Shown: positions 8,516 to 14,810 of the stretch, piece by piece
Layout: every line of letters starts with the position of its first letter
How positions within the stretch are numbered: the stretch's first letter is position 1
NCBI GenBank assembly: GCA_002350525.1
Contig: DEFA01000006.1
Span: 12,738 to 28,789, forward strand
Direction of reading: 5' to 3'
Length of the DNA: 16,052 nt
Source: Lachnospiraceae bacterium UBA2864
GTDB taxonomy: Bacteria; Bacillota; Clostridia; Lachnospirales; Lachnospiraceae
Made by a program: the position numbers and the translations under genes
Notes under the pieces: model-generated
The model's database searches: none
Told to the model about the DNA's origin: nothing
What the model saw: the letters and a program-made list of their open reading frames with translations, nothing else

Positions 8516-8596
8516 ATGGCAGATTTCCATGGGTTATACCTGTGTGAAAAGTATCCGGAGGATCCGGTCCTTCGGTATAAATGGGGGAATAATTGA
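8516..8596 (+). CDS. Possible small ORF upstream of the MATE gene
   Basis: A 26-codon frame starts at ATG 8516, 8 nt after GAGGA (8503-8507), and ends at 8596, 18 bp before the exporter start. The encoded peptide begins MADFHGLYLCEKYPEDP and is hydrophilic with several aromatic residues. An in-frame ATG at 8507 or 8468 would lengthen it to 29 or 42 residues. The ribosome-binding site is the only positive evidence; there is no known family. It could be a leader peptide, a remnant, or chance. The 8-bp hairpin at 8555-8575 lies inside it. Confidence 0.25.
   Translation: MADFHGLYLCEKYPEDPVLRYKWGNN
8555..8575. promoter_or_regulatory. Inverted repeat upstream of the MATE exporter
   Basis: CCGGAGGA (8555-8562) and TCCTTCGG (8568-8575) form an 8-bp stem, with one G-U pair as RNA, around a 5-nt loop TCCGG. 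It ends 39 bp before the exporter start. There is no T run, so it is not an intrinsic terminator. It could be a repressor operator or an RNA element controlling the exporter. The rest of the 207-bp gap holds the purB-proximal hairpin and the small frame described separately; I recognise no known riboswitch class in it. Confidence 0.35.
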
Positions 8597-8614
8597 AAAG
8601 GATTTATCTGTTAA

Positions 8615-9967
8615 ATGAATAACGAAAAGAATATTGAAATTTTCAGAAATGCACCTGTACCGAAGGCTGTAATAAGTAATGTCATCCCTTCGATCATCAG
8701 TATGATAATGGTGCTTGTATATAATCTGGCAGATGCTTTCTTTATCGGTCAGACAAAGGATGCTTTGATGTTTGCTGCAGTATCGCTTGCAACACCCGTA
8801 TTCCTTATCTTTATGGCGATAGGAATGCTATTCGGTATCGGAGGAACTTCTTTCATATCCAGAAGTCTCGGTCAGGGAGATTATGATAAAGCCAAGAGGA
8901 TATCCAGCTTCTGTTTCTGGACAGGACTGGTGGTAGGAATTATATCGACTATAGCTATAGTGATCCTCGCCGAACCTATCTCCTGGGGCGTAGGAGCCAG
9001 TGCGGAAAGTATAGGTTATACAAAGCAGTACCTTGAGATAGTGGCTTTGGGAATACCTTTCCTTATAATGAGCAATATCTTCAGTAATGTACTCCGTGCT
9101 GAAGGACATGCGAAGACAGCAATGGCAGGCGTTATCATCGGTAATCTTGTAAATATAGTATTTGACCCGATTATGATCCTCGTGTTCGGATGGAATGTAG
9201 CGGGAGCAGCTATTGCCACTGTACTCGGTAATCTTGTTTCGGCAATATTCTATCTTGTACATCTTTTATCACCGAAGACAATGTTATCCATCAAGCCGAA
9301 GCATTACAGAGCAGGTCAGGGAATAGCATCGGGAGTTTTCGCCATAGGTGTACCGGCGTCTCTTAACAGTATACTGATGAGTACATCGAATATAATCATT
9401 AACAATGTTATGAAGGATTATGGCGACATGGCGGTTGCCGGTCTCGGAGTTGCCATGAAGGTTAACATGATAGCTGTAATGCTTCTTATAGGTCTTGGCT
9501 CCGGAGTTCAGCCTCTTCTCGGATACTGCTTCGGTGCGAAGATGAAGAAGAGATATATGGATGTACTGAAGTTTTCACTGACTTTTGCATTTATCTTAAG
9601 TCTTATCATGACATTTGTCTGCTATACCTTTGCGGGACCGCTCGTTACAACATTTCTTGATAACGCGGATGCCTTTGGATACGGTATGGAGTTTTCAAGG
9701 ACATATATTCTTGCCGGACCGGTGATAGGAATTCTCTTTGTTATGATAAATGCGATACAGTCAACGGGAGCCATGCTTCCGTCACTTATCCTCTCCATAT
9801 CGAGACAGGGAATTCTGTATCTGCCGACACTTTATGTATTTACACATTTATTCCATACAGCAAGGATGGCTGCTATGGCACAGCCTGTAACGGATTATAT
9901 GGCTGCGACATTGTCGGTTATTCTGTTTATATTTACATTTAAGAAGCTAAGCAGAAATTTTGTGTAA
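8615..9967 (+). CDS. MATE family multidrug/metabolite exporter (MepA-like)
   Basis: This 450-residue integral membrane protein has about twelve hydrophobic segments and the two-lobed layout of MATE transporters, which expel cationic drugs or metabolites using H+ or Na+ gradients. MepA-subgroup features are visible: NLADAFFIGQ in the first helix, GGTSFISRSLGQGDYDKAKR after the second, VLRAEGHAKTAM mid-way, and GVPASLNSILMSTSNIIINN at the start of the second lobe, followed by GSGVQPLLGYCFGAKM. The ribosome-binding site AAAAGGA is weak and 12 nt away. An upstream gap with two hairpins suggests separate regulation from purB. It is related to Wzx flippases at superfamily level, but these motifs fit MepA/NorM-type export better. 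The substrate is unknown. Confidence 0.9.
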   Translation: MNNEKNIEIFRNAPVPKAVISNVIPSIISMIMVLVYNLADAFFIGQTKDALMFAAVSLATPVFLIFMAIGMLFGIGGTSFISRSLGQGDYDKAKRISSFCFWTGLVVGIISTIAIVILAEPISWGVGASAESIGYTKQYLEIVALGIPFLIMSNIFSNVLRAEGHAKTAMAGVIIGNLVNIVFDPIMILVFGWNVAGAAIATVLGNLVSAIFYLVHLLSPKTMLSIKPKHYRAGQGIASGVFAIGVPASLNSILMSTSNIIINNVMKDYGDMAVAGLGVAMKVNMIAVMLLIGLGSGVQPLLGYCFGAKMKKRYMDVLKFSLTFAFILSLIMTFVCYTFAGPLVTTFLDNADAFGYGMEFSRTYILAGPVIGILFVMINAIQSTGAMLPSLILSISRQGILYLPTLYVFTHLFHTARMAAMAQPVTDYMAATLSVILFIFTFKKLSRNFV

Positions 9968-10039
9968 CTGAAACAGATTAACGATTGCGAGCATGTAGCG
10001 ATTAGTGATGAGGAGTAATCCGGGGAATTGGTAAAGAAT

Positions 10040-10651
10040 ATGAAAGATATAAAGATTAACAATATGAAAATGCTGCGCACGATTCTGGGACTTATCCTGC
10101 TCATGCTTCTTATGTTTGTCCCTGCGGGATGCGGTAAGAAGAAGGCAGAGGCCACAACCCAGTCACTCGTGGTTGTTACAACGGAAGCGACAACTGAAGC
10201 TGTAACAGAAGCGACAACCGGGGAAATGACGGAAGCGACAACCGAGGTAACGACCGAGACTGTAACGGAAACAACGACCGAGGCTATAACCGAAGAAGAA
10301 ACGGTACTGGATAAAGACGGAACATATACCTCTAAAGAGGATGTGGCTTTATATCTCCATCAGTACGGTGAACTTCCGTCTAACTTTATAACAAAGAAGG
10401 AAGCGAAAAAGCTCGGATGGAGCGGCGGTTCCCTGGAAGATTATGCACCGGGAAAGAGTATCGGCGGTGATACCTTCGGAAACAGAGAAGGAGTTCTTCC
10501 GGATTACGGAAAGTATCATGAATGTGATATAGATACCAAGGGCAAGAAGAAAAGGGGAGCAAAGAGAATAGTATATTCCGATGACGGAAGAATATATTAT
10601 ACGGATGATCACTATGAAACCTTTGAACTGCTTTACGGAGAGGAAAGGTAG
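10040..10651 (+). CDS. Lipoprotein-anchored barnase-type ribonuclease toxin
   Basis: The product (203 residues) is a predicted lipoprotein with a C-terminal guanyl-specific RNase domain. Residues 10-30 form a signal peptide ending in VPAGC with lipobox C31. Residues 47-88 are a Thr/Glu-rich stalk. Residues about 96-196 align closely with barnase: LPSNFITKKEAKKLGW, APGKSIGGD and FGNREGVLP. E161 matches catalytic base Glu73, R176 Arg87, H191 Arg-adjacent acid His102, and K119 and R149 match Lys27 and Arg59. All catalytic positions are present, so it should be active. ATG 10040 was preferred over TTG 10028. It starts 72 bp after the exporter, and a barstar gene follows 9 bp later. It likely degrades RNA outside the cell or in neighbouring cells after release; that use is inference. 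Confidence 0.92.
   Translation: MKDIKINNMKMLRTILGLILLMLLMFVPAGCGKKKAEATTQSLVVVTTEATTEAVTEATTGEMTEATTEVTTETVTETTTEAITEEETVLDKDGTYTSKEDVALYLHQYGELPSNFITKKEAKKLGWSGGSLEDYAPGKSIGGDTFGNREGVLPDYGKYHECDIDTKGKKKRGAKRIVYSDDGRIYYTDDHYETFELLYGEER
10178..10303 (+). repeat. Degenerate tandem repeat encoding a Thr/Glu stalk
   Basis: Within the RNase lipoprotein gene, units close to GAAGCGACAAC / GAGGTAACGACC repeat and encode short TTE(A/V)T-like segments (residues 47-88). The stretch is low-complexity, acidic and probably disordered. It fits a wall-spanning spacer between the lipid anchor and the RNase domain. Tandem units of this sort often vary in number between strains. Confidence 0.75.
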
Positions 10652-10660
10652 ATTCAGCAT

Positions 10661-11065
10661 ATGAATAAAGACGATATGACATATGATAATCCTTACGACG
10701 AAAGCTTCTATATAGTTCCCGAAGATACGGAAGAAACAGAAACTGAAGAGGGGACGGATATAGCGGCCGGCGACACAGGCAGTACATCTGAGTTTGTGAT
10801 AGATCTTGCGGGAGTATCAACAAAAGAAGAATTTCATGACAGGGTGAGAGAAGGCATAGAGACACCGGATTATTACGGGAATAATCTGGATGCTCTGTAT
10901 GACATCCTGACAGAAGATTATGACGGAAAAACCATAAAAGTTTTGGGATGGGATAAAGCCGCGTCCGAAATGAGAGATTACATCGGCAAATTCAGAAAAA
11001 TGTGCTGCGAAGTATGTGATGAATATCAGGAGATTAAGATAATCTTTTCTGAAGATAAAGGATAA
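10661..11065 (+). CDS. Barstar family RNase inhibitor (immunity protein) with acidic N-terminal extension
   Basis: The 134-residue cytoplasmic protein carries a barstar fold in residues about 44-131. PDYYGNNLDALYDILTED (from 69) is the barstar signature; D77 and D81 match Asp35 and Asp39, which plug the barnase active site, and E117 matches Glu76. Tyr80 replaces barstar Trp38. The C-terminal strand EIKIIFSE matches the last strand of barstar. Residues 1-43 are an added acidic, probably disordered segment with no counterpart in classical barstar (about 90 residues). No in-frame start fits closer to the core, so the extension seems real. It lies 9 bp after the RNase gene and very likely protects the producer against it. 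Confidence 0.9.
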   Translation: MNKDDMTYDNPYDESFYIVPEDTEETETEEGTDIAAGDTGSTSEFVIDLAGVSTKEEFHDRVREGIETPDYYGNNLDALYDILTEDYDGKTIKVLGWDKAASEMRDYIGKFRKMCCEVCDEYQEIKIIFSEDKG

Positions 11066-11091
11066 AAAGGTAAAAGGTAAGGGCCAAAGAA

Positions 11092-11922
11092 GTGCGGATG
11101 CGACATTTGATAACATTTTTGATTCTTCTTATTGCGGAAATCATCATAGGAAAATGGACCGGGGGATTCATTCGCGGTTATGTAGGAGATGTGCTGATCA
11201 TACCGACTGTGTATTTTCTGCTTCGCACTATCTGTTTTGCCCGGGACGGTATATTTTCGGTTTATGTACTGCCGTTTATATGTTACTTCCTGGGATGGAT
11301 AGCTGAAGTGCTTCAGGCGATTGATATTACGGGAATCCTCGGAATAAGGAAGGACTCTCTGCTCGGAATAATGATCGGAGGTAAGTACGATCTTCGTGAC
11401 GGCCTGGCTTATCTTATAGGACTGTATCTGACGGGAATCCTTCTTATGGTGTTCTCGAAAGATAAAAAGGAAAGATGGTATCCGGTCAAGGTATTTATCC
11501 ACTGGACGTGGGGACATATGCAGACAATTGCCGGATTCTTTATATACCTGATATACAGACATTGTCCGCACAGATATTATAACGGAGTGCTGAGAACAGC
11601 ATGGAATAAGAACAGCGGGCTCTCAATGGGATTTTTTATCTTCACTCCTTATGAAGAGACTGAGGCTTCTGAAAAGACAGAGGGAAGACGGGAATACTGT
11701 GAGAAGGTTGCCGTACATGAGTATGGACACACCTTGCAGGCGATTTTACTCGGACCGCTGTATCCCTTCGTGATAGGCATTCCTTCTCTCGGCTGGGGAA
11801 ACATTCCTGCATTTCAAAAAATGAGACAGGAGAGAAATATCCCATATACATGGCTGTTTTGTGAGAAATGGGCATCTTACTGGGGAGAAAAGGCGACGAA
11901 AGAAAAGGCAATCTGGGACTGA
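11092..11922 (+). CDS. DUF2809-like membrane domain fused to an HEYGH metallopeptidase-like domain
   Basis: The N-terminal half (about residues 1-122) has four hydrophobic segments and the DUF2809 pattern: GYVGDVL (30-35 region), FLGWIAEVLQ and LGIMIGGKYDLRDGLAYLIG. After a basic linker, the C-terminal part carries VAVHEYGHTLQAILLGPLYPFVIGIPS, in which HEYGH (209-213) is an HExxH-type zinc motif, followed by a CEKWASYWG segment with a possible third ligand Glu. This tail resembles the HEYGH...GPLY...GIPS domain found at the C-termini of Rhs-type proteins, from my memory of the family. GTG 11092 has AAGGG at 8 nt; ATG 11098 is the alternative. It lies 26 bp after barstar in the same run, so it may act with the toxin pair. 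Activity and substrate are unknown. Confidence 0.7.
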   Translation: MRMRHLITFLILLIAEIIIGKWTGGFIRGYVGDVLIIPTVYFLLRTICFARDGIFSVYVLPFICYFLGWIAEVLQAIDITGILGIRKDSLLGIMIGGKYDLRDGLAYLIGLYLTGILLMVFSKDKKERWYPVKVFIHWTWGHMQTIAGFFIYLIYRHCPHRYYNGVLRTAWNKNSGLSMGFFIFTPYEETEASEKTEGRREYCEKVAVHEYGHTLQAILLGPLYPFVIGIPSLGWGNIPAFQKMRQERNIPYTWLFCEKWASYWGEKATKEKAIWD

Positions 11923-11947
11923 TTCAGTTACGGGATATGTAATAGTT

Positions 11948-12703
11948 ATGAAGGTGGATGATTCAATAAAAAGAAGATATGAGGAACTGGCAGAACGCGC
12001 CTATAGTGAGAACAGATTTCTATTTACGGATTTTCTGGATATGTCACAGCTTTCAAGCTTCTATGAAATGGAGAGGGAACTTTCTTATGCGGGAACTCTT
12101 GTATCGGGAGGAGCGGACGGCTGTGAAAGATGTATGATACGTTTTGGCTCTCCGGAGACTGCAGGATATGAGGAAGCATTTCCTATAGATATATTAAGGA
12201 TAAGCCCGCTGCAGAAAAAGTTTTCGGATGAACTGACTCACAGAGACTTCTTAGGCTCTATCATTGGTCTGGGGCTTGAGAGGACCAAGATAGGTGATAT
12301 AGTAGTAAGAGATAATGAAGCATATGTCTTTGTTATGGACTCAATCGGCGATTATATTACCGAGACTCTGAACAAAGTCAAACATACCAGTGTAAAAGTA
12401 GAGAAATGCAGCGAAGTACCTGAGCAGCTGGCACCGAATTTTTCTGAAGAAAGCATAATAGTCAGCAGCAACAGACTGGATGCTGTAATTGCGAAGGTCT
12501 ATAATCTGTCAAGAGATCTGGCTGTGAGATGTATATCCGAAGGAAGGGTTTATATAAACGGACGCGAGATGACAGGAAATGCCAAGAGCCTTAAGGCAGG
12601 AGATATAGTATCTGTAAGAGGCAAAGGAAAGTTCATCTTTGAAAGCGAAGGTGGAACAACAAGAAAAGATAAGTTATATATCAGCATAAAGAGATATATA
12701 TAA
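11948..12703 (+). CDS. YlmH-like S4-domain RNA-binding protein
   Basis: The 251-residue product matches YlmH: an N-terminal region with SGGADGCERCMIRFG, then ILRISPLQKKFSDELTHRDFLGSIIGLGLERTKIGDIVV, typical of the family's middle domain. The C-terminal S4 RNA-binding domain (about 172-232) contains SSNRLDAVIAKVYNLSR and GRVYINGR. In Bacillus subtilis, YlmH is linked to ribosome-associated quality control of stalled peptidyl-tRNA. It usually sits in the ylmEFGH/divIVA division cluster, but no such neighbours appear here. The start ATG at 11948 has only a weak ribosome-binding site; the same frame runs open further upstream into the previous gene, but family alignment favours this Met. It is probably a tail gene of the exporter/toxin run. 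Confidence 0.85.
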   Translation: MKVDDSIKRRYEELAERAYSENRFLFTDFLDMSQLSSFYEMERELSYAGTLVSGGADGCERCMIRFGSPETAGYEEAFPIDILRISPLQKKFSDELTHRDFLGSIIGLGLERTKIGDIVVRDNEAYVFVMDSIGDYITETLNKVKHTSVKVEKCSEVPEQLAPNFSEESIIVSSNRLDAVIAKVYNLSRDLAVRCISEGRVYINGREMTGNAKSLKAGDIVSVRGKGKFIFESEGGTTRKDKLYISIKRYI

Positions 12704-12726
12704 GTGTGGCTTGGTTTGTTAATAGG

Positions 12727-12750
12727 AATCTGTGGTAAATTCTACAGATT
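12727..12750 (+). terminator. Hairpin after the YlmH-like gene (possible terminator)
   Basis: AATCTGTGG (12727-12735) pairs with CTACAGATT (12742-12750) over 9 bp including one G-U, with a 6-nt loop. It lies 23 bp past the stop codon and just before the next promoter. A T run (12766-12772) only begins 16 nt after the stem, so it is not a canonical intrinsic terminator. Confidence 0.4.
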
Positions 12751-12754
12751 GCTA

Positions 12755-12782
12755 TTGACAAATCATTTTTTTATGGTATGAT
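12755..12782 (+). promoter_or_regulatory. Sigma-A type promoter for the envelope-protein cluster
   Basis: A perfect -35 TTGACA (12755-12760) and a -10 TATGAT (12777-12782) are 16 bp apart. The spacer contains a run of seven T. The predicted start is near 12789, giving a leader of about 55 nt before the first gene at 12845. This suggests the three downstream genes are transcribed independently of the toxin run. Confidence 0.75.
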
Positions 12783-12801
12783 ATTATCAAAATGATAATA
12801 T
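12781..12801. promoter_or_regulatory. 21-bp palindrome over the predicted transcription start (candidate operator)
   Basis: ATATTATCA (12781-12789) and TGATAATAT (12793-12801) are perfect 9-bp arms around AAA. The palindrome touches the end of the -10 box and covers the expected start site, an ideal repressor position. It shares half-site letters with Fur/PerR-type boxes but with the arms in the opposite order, so I do not assign a regulator. Confidence 0.5.
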
Positions 12802-12844
12802 GAAAGATCAGATACTATGTTTTGCAGGAGAGGAGGAATACTAT

Positions 12845-13870
12845 ATGCGAATTGCAAGAATTACACTTATACTCGCAGTTATATTCTGCCTTGTTGGATG
12901 CGGAATTAAGAATAAAGAGAAAGATACTGTTACTGCCGAAAGTGAAGAGACCGTAAATGTGCCGGCGATAAAAGAGTGTAAAGCTACACAGGAATCGGGA
13001 GACTATAGTATTACTGAGTATGATAGGGACGGAAATAAACTTAAAGTAACGGATTATGATAAAGATGGAAAGGTACAGGGAACATACACTTATACCTACG
13101 ACGAAAGAGGAAATGAATGTACTTATACATTTACAGGAGTAGATGGTAAGCCAATCCTTTACAGAAAAACTGTCTATGACGAAGAAGGCAATGTTCTTGA
13201 AGTGTATGATGGAGACAGTGAAGAAGACTGCAGCCTGCAGGAAGAGTACATTTACAGGGATGGGCTTCTGTTTTCAAATACATTTTACTACAATGATGGA
13301 AGCACTAATTATACTGAATATACATATGACGAAAATGGCCGCTGCACTGAAAAGGTTCATTTTAATCAGGATGATGGATATGTATATAGACGCTGGATAT
13401 ATGAATATGATGAAGCAGGAAAGCTTAAAAAGATGAAGGACATCTCACATGACAGTGTTTATATTGAAACCTACGATGGCGAAGAACGTAAGATACTTGA
13501 GGAGTTCTGCAATGCAGACGAAGAGGTGTATGCACAAACAGAATATAAGTATAATGAGTATGGCCTGGAAGAAACGATACGTTATGGTGAAGATGGAAGT
13601 GAACAGCAGCATAGCAGAACAGTCTATAATGACAAGGGACTGGCGACGGCAAGTTATAGTTCGTCAGGTGGCAGAGAAGAACAAATGCAGATTTTCTATG
13701 AGTACGATGATTCCGGGCGCCTGATACATAGGAAGGGTTTTTTTACAGAATATATAGCTGAATATAATGAGTATGGCTATTTACTCAAGATGCATAAAGA
13801 AGACTATTCACCATTTAGATCCAGTCTGCCTGTGGATATTACAGAAGAGTATGAGTATACGTATTACTAA
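12845..13870 (+). CDS. Lipoprotein with YD/Rhs-like repeats
   Basis: The 341-residue protein has a short lipoprotein signal ending in LVGC (lipobox C19), then a Thr/Glu-rich spacer, then about ten degenerate units of the YD repeat type. Examples are EYDRDGNKLKVTDYDKDGK, YTYDERGNECTYTF, YDENGRCTEKVHF, YEYDEAGKLKKM and YEYDDSGRLIHRKG. In Rhs and teneurin proteins such repeats form beta-barrel shells or bind carbohydrate; here the set is short and there is no toxin tip, so it is more likely a surface protein. ATG 12845 has GGAGAGGAGG 7 nt upstream. An ATG at 12800, inside the palindrome, opens the frame earlier but has no ribosome-binding site and would spoil the signal peptide. Function unknown. 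Confidence 0.8.
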   Translation: MRIARITLILAVIFCLVGCGIKNKEKDTVTAESEETVNVPAIKECKATQESGDYSITEYDRDGNKLKVTDYDKDGKVQGTYTYTYDERGNECTYTFTGVDGKPILYRKTVYDEEGNVLEVYDGDSEEDCSLQEEYIYRDGLLFSNTFYYNDGSTNYTEYTYDENGRCTEKVHFNQDDGYVYRRWIYEYDEAGKLKKMKDISHDSVYIETYDGEERKILEEFCNADEEVYAQTEYKYNEYGLEETIRYGEDGSEQQHSRTVYNDKGLATASYSSSGGREEQMQIFYEYDDSGRLIHRKGFFTEYIAEYNEYGYLLKMHKEDYSPFRSSLPVDITEEYEYTYY

Positions 13871-13905
13871 GGGGAAGTTTAATGCGTATATGTGGAGGTT
13901 TAGAG

Positions 13906-14271
13906 ATGAAGAATGATAAAATGAAGAAAAACAAATTTATAAAAAGCAAACTGGTCGTGTTTATTGCATCCTTATTGGTCTTTATGATCACATTTGCAGC
14001 TGCATGTTCAGATATAGAATATGAGACAACGCAGGACTTTACATCACCGTCGGGCAACCGTACGATTACGATAAAGTATGATTATGTGAGTCGCCCTTTC
14101 GTTTTTCTTGACGGCGAGATGATATTTGAGACGAATAAGCCGGGCTTTATGGAATCCGTTGGATGGGAAGTTGAATGGATATCAGACGATGAGATCAGAC
14201 TGTATGTAGCATCGCCACAGAGAGATAAGTACAGTAATGATAACTATTATATAAAACTGACAGATAATTAA
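13906..14271 (+). CDS. Small putative lipoprotein, DUF5412-like
   Basis: The 121-residue product has a lysine-rich start, a hydrophobic stretch (16-33) and a possible lipobox AAAC with C34, though Ala at -3 is atypical, so it may simply be membrane-anchored. The exported part holds SPSGNRTITIKYDYVSRPFVF and VGWEVEWISDDEIRLYV, which resembles DUF5412-type small secreted proteins as I remember them; this is a weak assignment. ATG 13906 has GGAGG at 13894-13898 with 7-nt spacing. ATG 13882 has GGGGAAG at a similar distance and would add eight residues. It follows the YD-repeat gene by 35 bp and is probably in the same operon. Confidence 0.65.
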   Translation: MKNDKMKKNKFIKSKLVVFIASLLVFMITFAAACSDIEYETTQDFTSPSGNRTITIKYDYVSRPFVFLDGEMIFETNKPGFMESVGWEVEWISDDEIRLYVASPQRDKYSNDNYYIKLTDN

Positions 14272-14290
14272 GTAAATTGTGAGGCGTGAA

Positions 14291-14713
14291 ATGATATCAA
14301 AGAAGTTTATAAAGTTCTGGATAATAGTACTTATACTATTGGCATGTGCGGGACTTTCGTTATTATATTTTTTCCGCATGTCGGTCAGAATAGATTCTGA
14401 TTACGATATTGATGTTGTATACATAAAGGAAGAAAACAGTGGAAAGACTGTGAGCAGACATTCGACAAAATTCTCACATACAGCTATGTTTGGAAAATAT
14501 AAGTATACATTTGTTGCGAATAATCAGAAATTTATAATCGATGTTTTTAAGACAAATGACTATGAACATTATACTGCCGATATTGAAATAAAAAGCATAG
14601 ATTCAGGAATCAATATGTTTGAAATTTCAGTTGGAAGAAACGGTGTTATAGAGGCATCAGAGGAACATAGATTCGGAGAATCTGACTGCATATATATCAG
14701 TGTAGGTCCGTAG
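14291..14713 (+). CDS. Small single-pass membrane protein, unknown function
   Basis: I do not recognise this 140-residue protein. It starts with a basic segment and one transmembrane helix (about residues 7-28), leaving about 110 residues outside the cell. A cysteine at position 19 falls within LLAC, but the hydrophobic stretch continues beyond it, so a plain anchor is likelier than a lipid. The exported part is predicted beta-rich, with KYKYTFVANNQKFIIDVF and a DIEIKSIDSGINMFEISVG stretch. ATG 14291 was chosen because TGAGG lies 6 nt upstream; GTG 14279 is possible. It lies 19 bp after the previous gene and appears to be the third member of the envelope cluster. Confidence 0.6.
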   Translation: MISKKFIKFWIIVLILLACAGLSLLYFFRMSVRIDSDYDIDVVYIKEENSGKTVSRHSTKFSHTAMFGKYKYTFVANNQKFIIDVFKTNDYEHYTADIEIKSIDSGINMFEISVGRNGVIEASEEHRFGESDCIYISVGP

Positions 14714-14749
14714 AATAATCTTCACTAGGGCTTGAAATATAAAACAGGG

Positions 14750-14778
14750 TTGACATGTCTTTACGATAGTAGTAGTCT
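14750..14778 (+). promoter_or_regulatory. Promoter for the threonine-rich small ORF
   Basis: A perfect -35 TTGACA (14750-14755) is followed at 17 bp by a weaker -10 TAGTCT (14773-14778). It lies 37 bp after the preceding gene and 33 bp before the small ORF start, with an eight-base T run (14789-14796) between. The -35 quality and the spacing are the main support. Confidence 0.55.
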
Positions 14779-14810
14779 AAACACAATATTTTTTTTAGGA
14801 GATTCTTCTT

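Noticed and set aside
8615..9967. MATE protein as the missing Wzx flippase of the polysaccharide cassette
   Set aside because: Its motifs fit MepA-type exporters, it lies beyond purB, and a structured gap separates it from the cassette.
10178..10303. The repetitive Thr/Glu stretch as a CRISPR-like or other non-coding repeat
   Set aside because: The repeats are in frame, degenerate, without spacers, and encode a typical lipoprotein stalk.
12800..12844. An upstream ATG start for the YD-repeat lipoprotein at 12800
   Set aside because: It lies within the operator-like palindrome, has no ribosome-binding site, and would put fifteen residues ahead of the signal peptide, whereas ATG 12845 has a strong site.
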